A stretch of DNA of 64,000 nt from JBGOTP01 sp963717075 (GTDB lineage: Bacteria; Acidobacteriota; Vicinamibacteria; Vicinamibacterales; CAVVIG01). The notes beneath the pieces are model-generated. The model saw nothing but the letters and a program-made list of their open reading frames with translations, was not told the origin of the DNA and did no database searches. The position numbers were made by a program, and so were the translations under genes. The stretch's first letter is position 1. Every line of letters begins with the position of its first letter. The stretch spans positions 434,001 to 498,000 of the forward strand of contig CAVQVI010000034.1 in NCBI GenBank assembly GCA_963717075.1. Direction: 5' to 3'. Below are positions 62,537-64,000 of the stretch, in pieces.

Positions 62537-64000
62537 TCAGTGTTCGAACCGTAGGTGAATTCGATACTCGCGGTAGACGGAATTGTAGAACGTGCCGAAA
62601 CCCGGCGACCCGAGATTGGCCTGGACGTCGCTCGGCAGGAAAGAGTTGAGCGCGTTGGTCACGCGAAGCCCCAGCCACGGCTGCATTCTGCCGATTGTGA
62701 TGCGCCGATCAATACCTGCGTCGAGACGGGCATAGGACGGGTATCGGCGCTTGTTGCGCGGGCCGACGAAGTCGAGCGCGTCGTTGACGATCGAATATGG
62801 CAGCCCGCTGCGCCAGTCCAGCGTCCCGAGGACCAGCCATTGCCGTGCGGGCTTGGCCCATGCGCGGACGAAGAGGCGGTTGGGTGCATCGGCGGCCGCC
62901 GGCGCATGGGCGTTGGCGCCGATGATGGGCACGAGCACCACGTCAAAAAAATCCACGAGCGCGTTCAAATCTTCTCGGGCCGAAGACCGCGTGTAGGTCA
63001 CATCGGCGTCGGCGCGCGAACCGCTCAGATGGACTGCCGCTTCGACCTGGCGGTAACTCGACCGCCCAGTGCTGCTCAGCCGCAGCTCGGCATCCTGCTC
63101 CGTGCGAACCGGATCGACGATCAGCTGTTGGCTGCCCTCGCGATCCAGCACACCGACATGCATGCTCAACATCCGGTTCAGGCGATGATCGTATGAGGCG
63201 TCCCACGTCGCACTTCGGGCTGTCTTGAGATCCGGTGCCGTGACGTGTTCGTAGAGCGTTGGAGGCCCGAGAGGGGTGATGCCATCGGTGTCGAAGCGCG
63301 TGTCCAGAGCCGCTTCGAACTGCCCGAATGCGCCCGCAACCAGCGGAGTGCGCTCGTGGAAGAGGCCAAAGCCGCCTCGCAGCACGTTGGTCCCCGAATC
63401 GTTCAGCAACACGGCCACGCCGACGCGCGGCGTGGCCGCCCAGTCGTCGATGATGCTGTAATGTTCGAGACGCCCGCCGAGTTCGACATACCAGTGTTTT
63501 CCCGACTGAATCCGGTCTTGCGCGAACAGGGCCACATCGGTGCTGTTGGCCGACTGTACCGTCGGGCCGCGGTAAACCAGCTGTCGGGACAGCGTGCCGT
63601 CAGATCGGGCAATGAGAATCGGACCGCTGTTGCTCGCGCCTTCGTACTGACTGTGCAACAGGTCTACGCCGGCCTTGAAGAGGTTGAGTCTGCCAAACGT
63701 ACGGTGAGAGCCCGACAGCGTTTCGATCCACTGATACGAAAATGCGTCGCGGCGCTGCTGATTGAAGAAGTTGCCGAGGGTCGTCCCCGGCAGGAGTTCC
63801 ATTGTGGCCGTCCCCTGACCGCTGACGCTCGCCCGGTAATCCTGGAACTGCACGGTCGACTCCAGCAATGCTGAATTTGTCAGGATGTACCGGTCCGACA
63901 CCATCGCGTGGCTCGTGCGCCCTGAGATGTCGGCGGTCGCTGCCGGAGGCGTGAATGTGCCGAGCGTGGCTTGATCGACGGAGTTGGGGAAAAGTCCGCC
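62537..64000 (-). CDS. Outer-membrane TonB-dependent-type barrel, C-terminal part (cut by window edge)
   Basis: Open frame running in from the right edge, 487 codons visible, 5' end missing. Long beta-barrel with repeated aromatic strand pairs: DVALFAQDRIQSGKHWYVEL, RVGVAVLLNDSGTNVLRGGF, ATWDASYDHRLNRMLSMHVG, QWLVLGTLDWRSGLPYSIVN and LDAGIDRRITIGRMQPWLGL. The end RIHLRFEH closes the barrel. The style is that of the C-terminal half of the large Acidobacteriota-type receptors, as at 46.2 kb, but the sequence is not a close copy of that gene. No frame changes in the visible part. Confidence 0.78.
   Translation of the reverse strand, partial: GGLFPNSVDQATLGTFTPPAATADISGRTSHAMVSDRYILTNSALLESTVQFQDYRASVSGQGTATMELLPGTTLGNFFNQQRRDAFSYQWIETLSGSHRTFGRLNLFKAGVDLLHSQYEGASNSGPILIARSDGTLSRQLVYRGPTVQSANSTDVALFAQDRIQSGKHWYVELGGRLEHYSIIDDWAATPRVGVAVLLNDSGTNVLRGGFGLFHERTPLVAGAFGQFEAALDTRFDTDGITPLGPPTLYEHVTAPDLKTARSATWDASYDHRLNRMLSMHVGVLDREGSQQLIVDPVRTEQDAELRLSSTGRSSYRQVEAAVHLSGSRADADVTYTRSSAREDLNALVDFFDVVLVPIIGANAHAPAAADAPNRLFVRAWAKPARQWLVLGTLDWRSGLPYSIVNDALDFVGPRNKRRYPSYARLDAGIDRRITIGRMQPWLGLRVTNALNSFLPSDVQANLGSPGFGTFYNSVYREYRIHLRFEH

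Overview
The window is high-GC DNA from a diderm (Gram-negative) bacterium. Signal peptides, outer-membrane barrels, RND efflux and a large TonB-dependent-type barrel with an N-terminal carboxypeptidase-regulatory-like domain suggest Acidobacteriota, perhaps Vicinamibacteria. That placement is inference from gene style; no rRNA or marker gene is present. Coding density is high, and I saw no tRNA, rRNA, CRISPR array, transposase or integrase.

Layout. (1) 1-2752, plus strand: a broken MscS-type channel and an outer-membrane barrel. (2) 25102-2769, minus strand, about 22 kb almost without gaps: VIT-like membrane protein, a complete F-type ATPase (a, c, b, delta, alpha, gamma, beta, epsilon), a SulP anion transporter, ornithine decarboxylase with PotE antiporter, an orphan amino-acid binding protein, arginine decarboxylase, a porin, arginine deiminase, ornithine carbamoyltransferase, carbamate kinase and an AdiC/ArcD-like antiporter. 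(3) 25740-34034, plus strand: a tripartite RND pump followed by polyphosphate kinase 2 and a second MscS channel. (4) 40244-34089, minus strand: aspartase, a small secreted barrel-like protein, a DASS anion transporter, an AspT-like exchanger and secreted L-asparaginase. (5) 45039-40288, minus strand: secreted proteins of unknown role and an ABM-domain protein. (6) 45455-49309, plus strand: a secreted protein and the large TonB-dependent-type barrel. (7) 49317-56183: two HisKA_3 sensor kinases, a lone receiver, a PAS-GAF-sigma54 activator and a LuxR-type regulator. (8) 56748-62322: PAP2 phosphatase, PP2C phosphatase, DUF4159, 2',3'-cyclic phosphodiesterase, DksA-type zinc finger, GlsB-like, LysM and DUF4126 proteins. 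(9) 62537-64000: the 3' part of another outer-membrane barrel.

How it may work together (inference). Regions 2 and 4 converge on amino-acid-based proton and nitrogen handling. Arginine can be deiminated (NH3, CO2 and ATP via carbamate kinase) or decarboxylated. The ornithine formed can be decarboxylated and exported as putrescine. Asparagine can be split to aspartate and then to fumarate, releasing two NH3. Each route consumes protons or releases base, and the F-ATPase and a candidate bicarbonate/anion carrier are in the same transcription unit. The beta and alpha subunits carry unusual replacements in normally invariant motifs, so this may be a second, specialised ATPase.

Quality. Many genes are split by single-base frameshifts with good homology on both sides, very dense in 1-29 kb and nearly absent in 29-42 kb and 56-64 kb. 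I treat them as probable base-calling or assembly errors and annotate whole genes across them; local real decay is not excluded.
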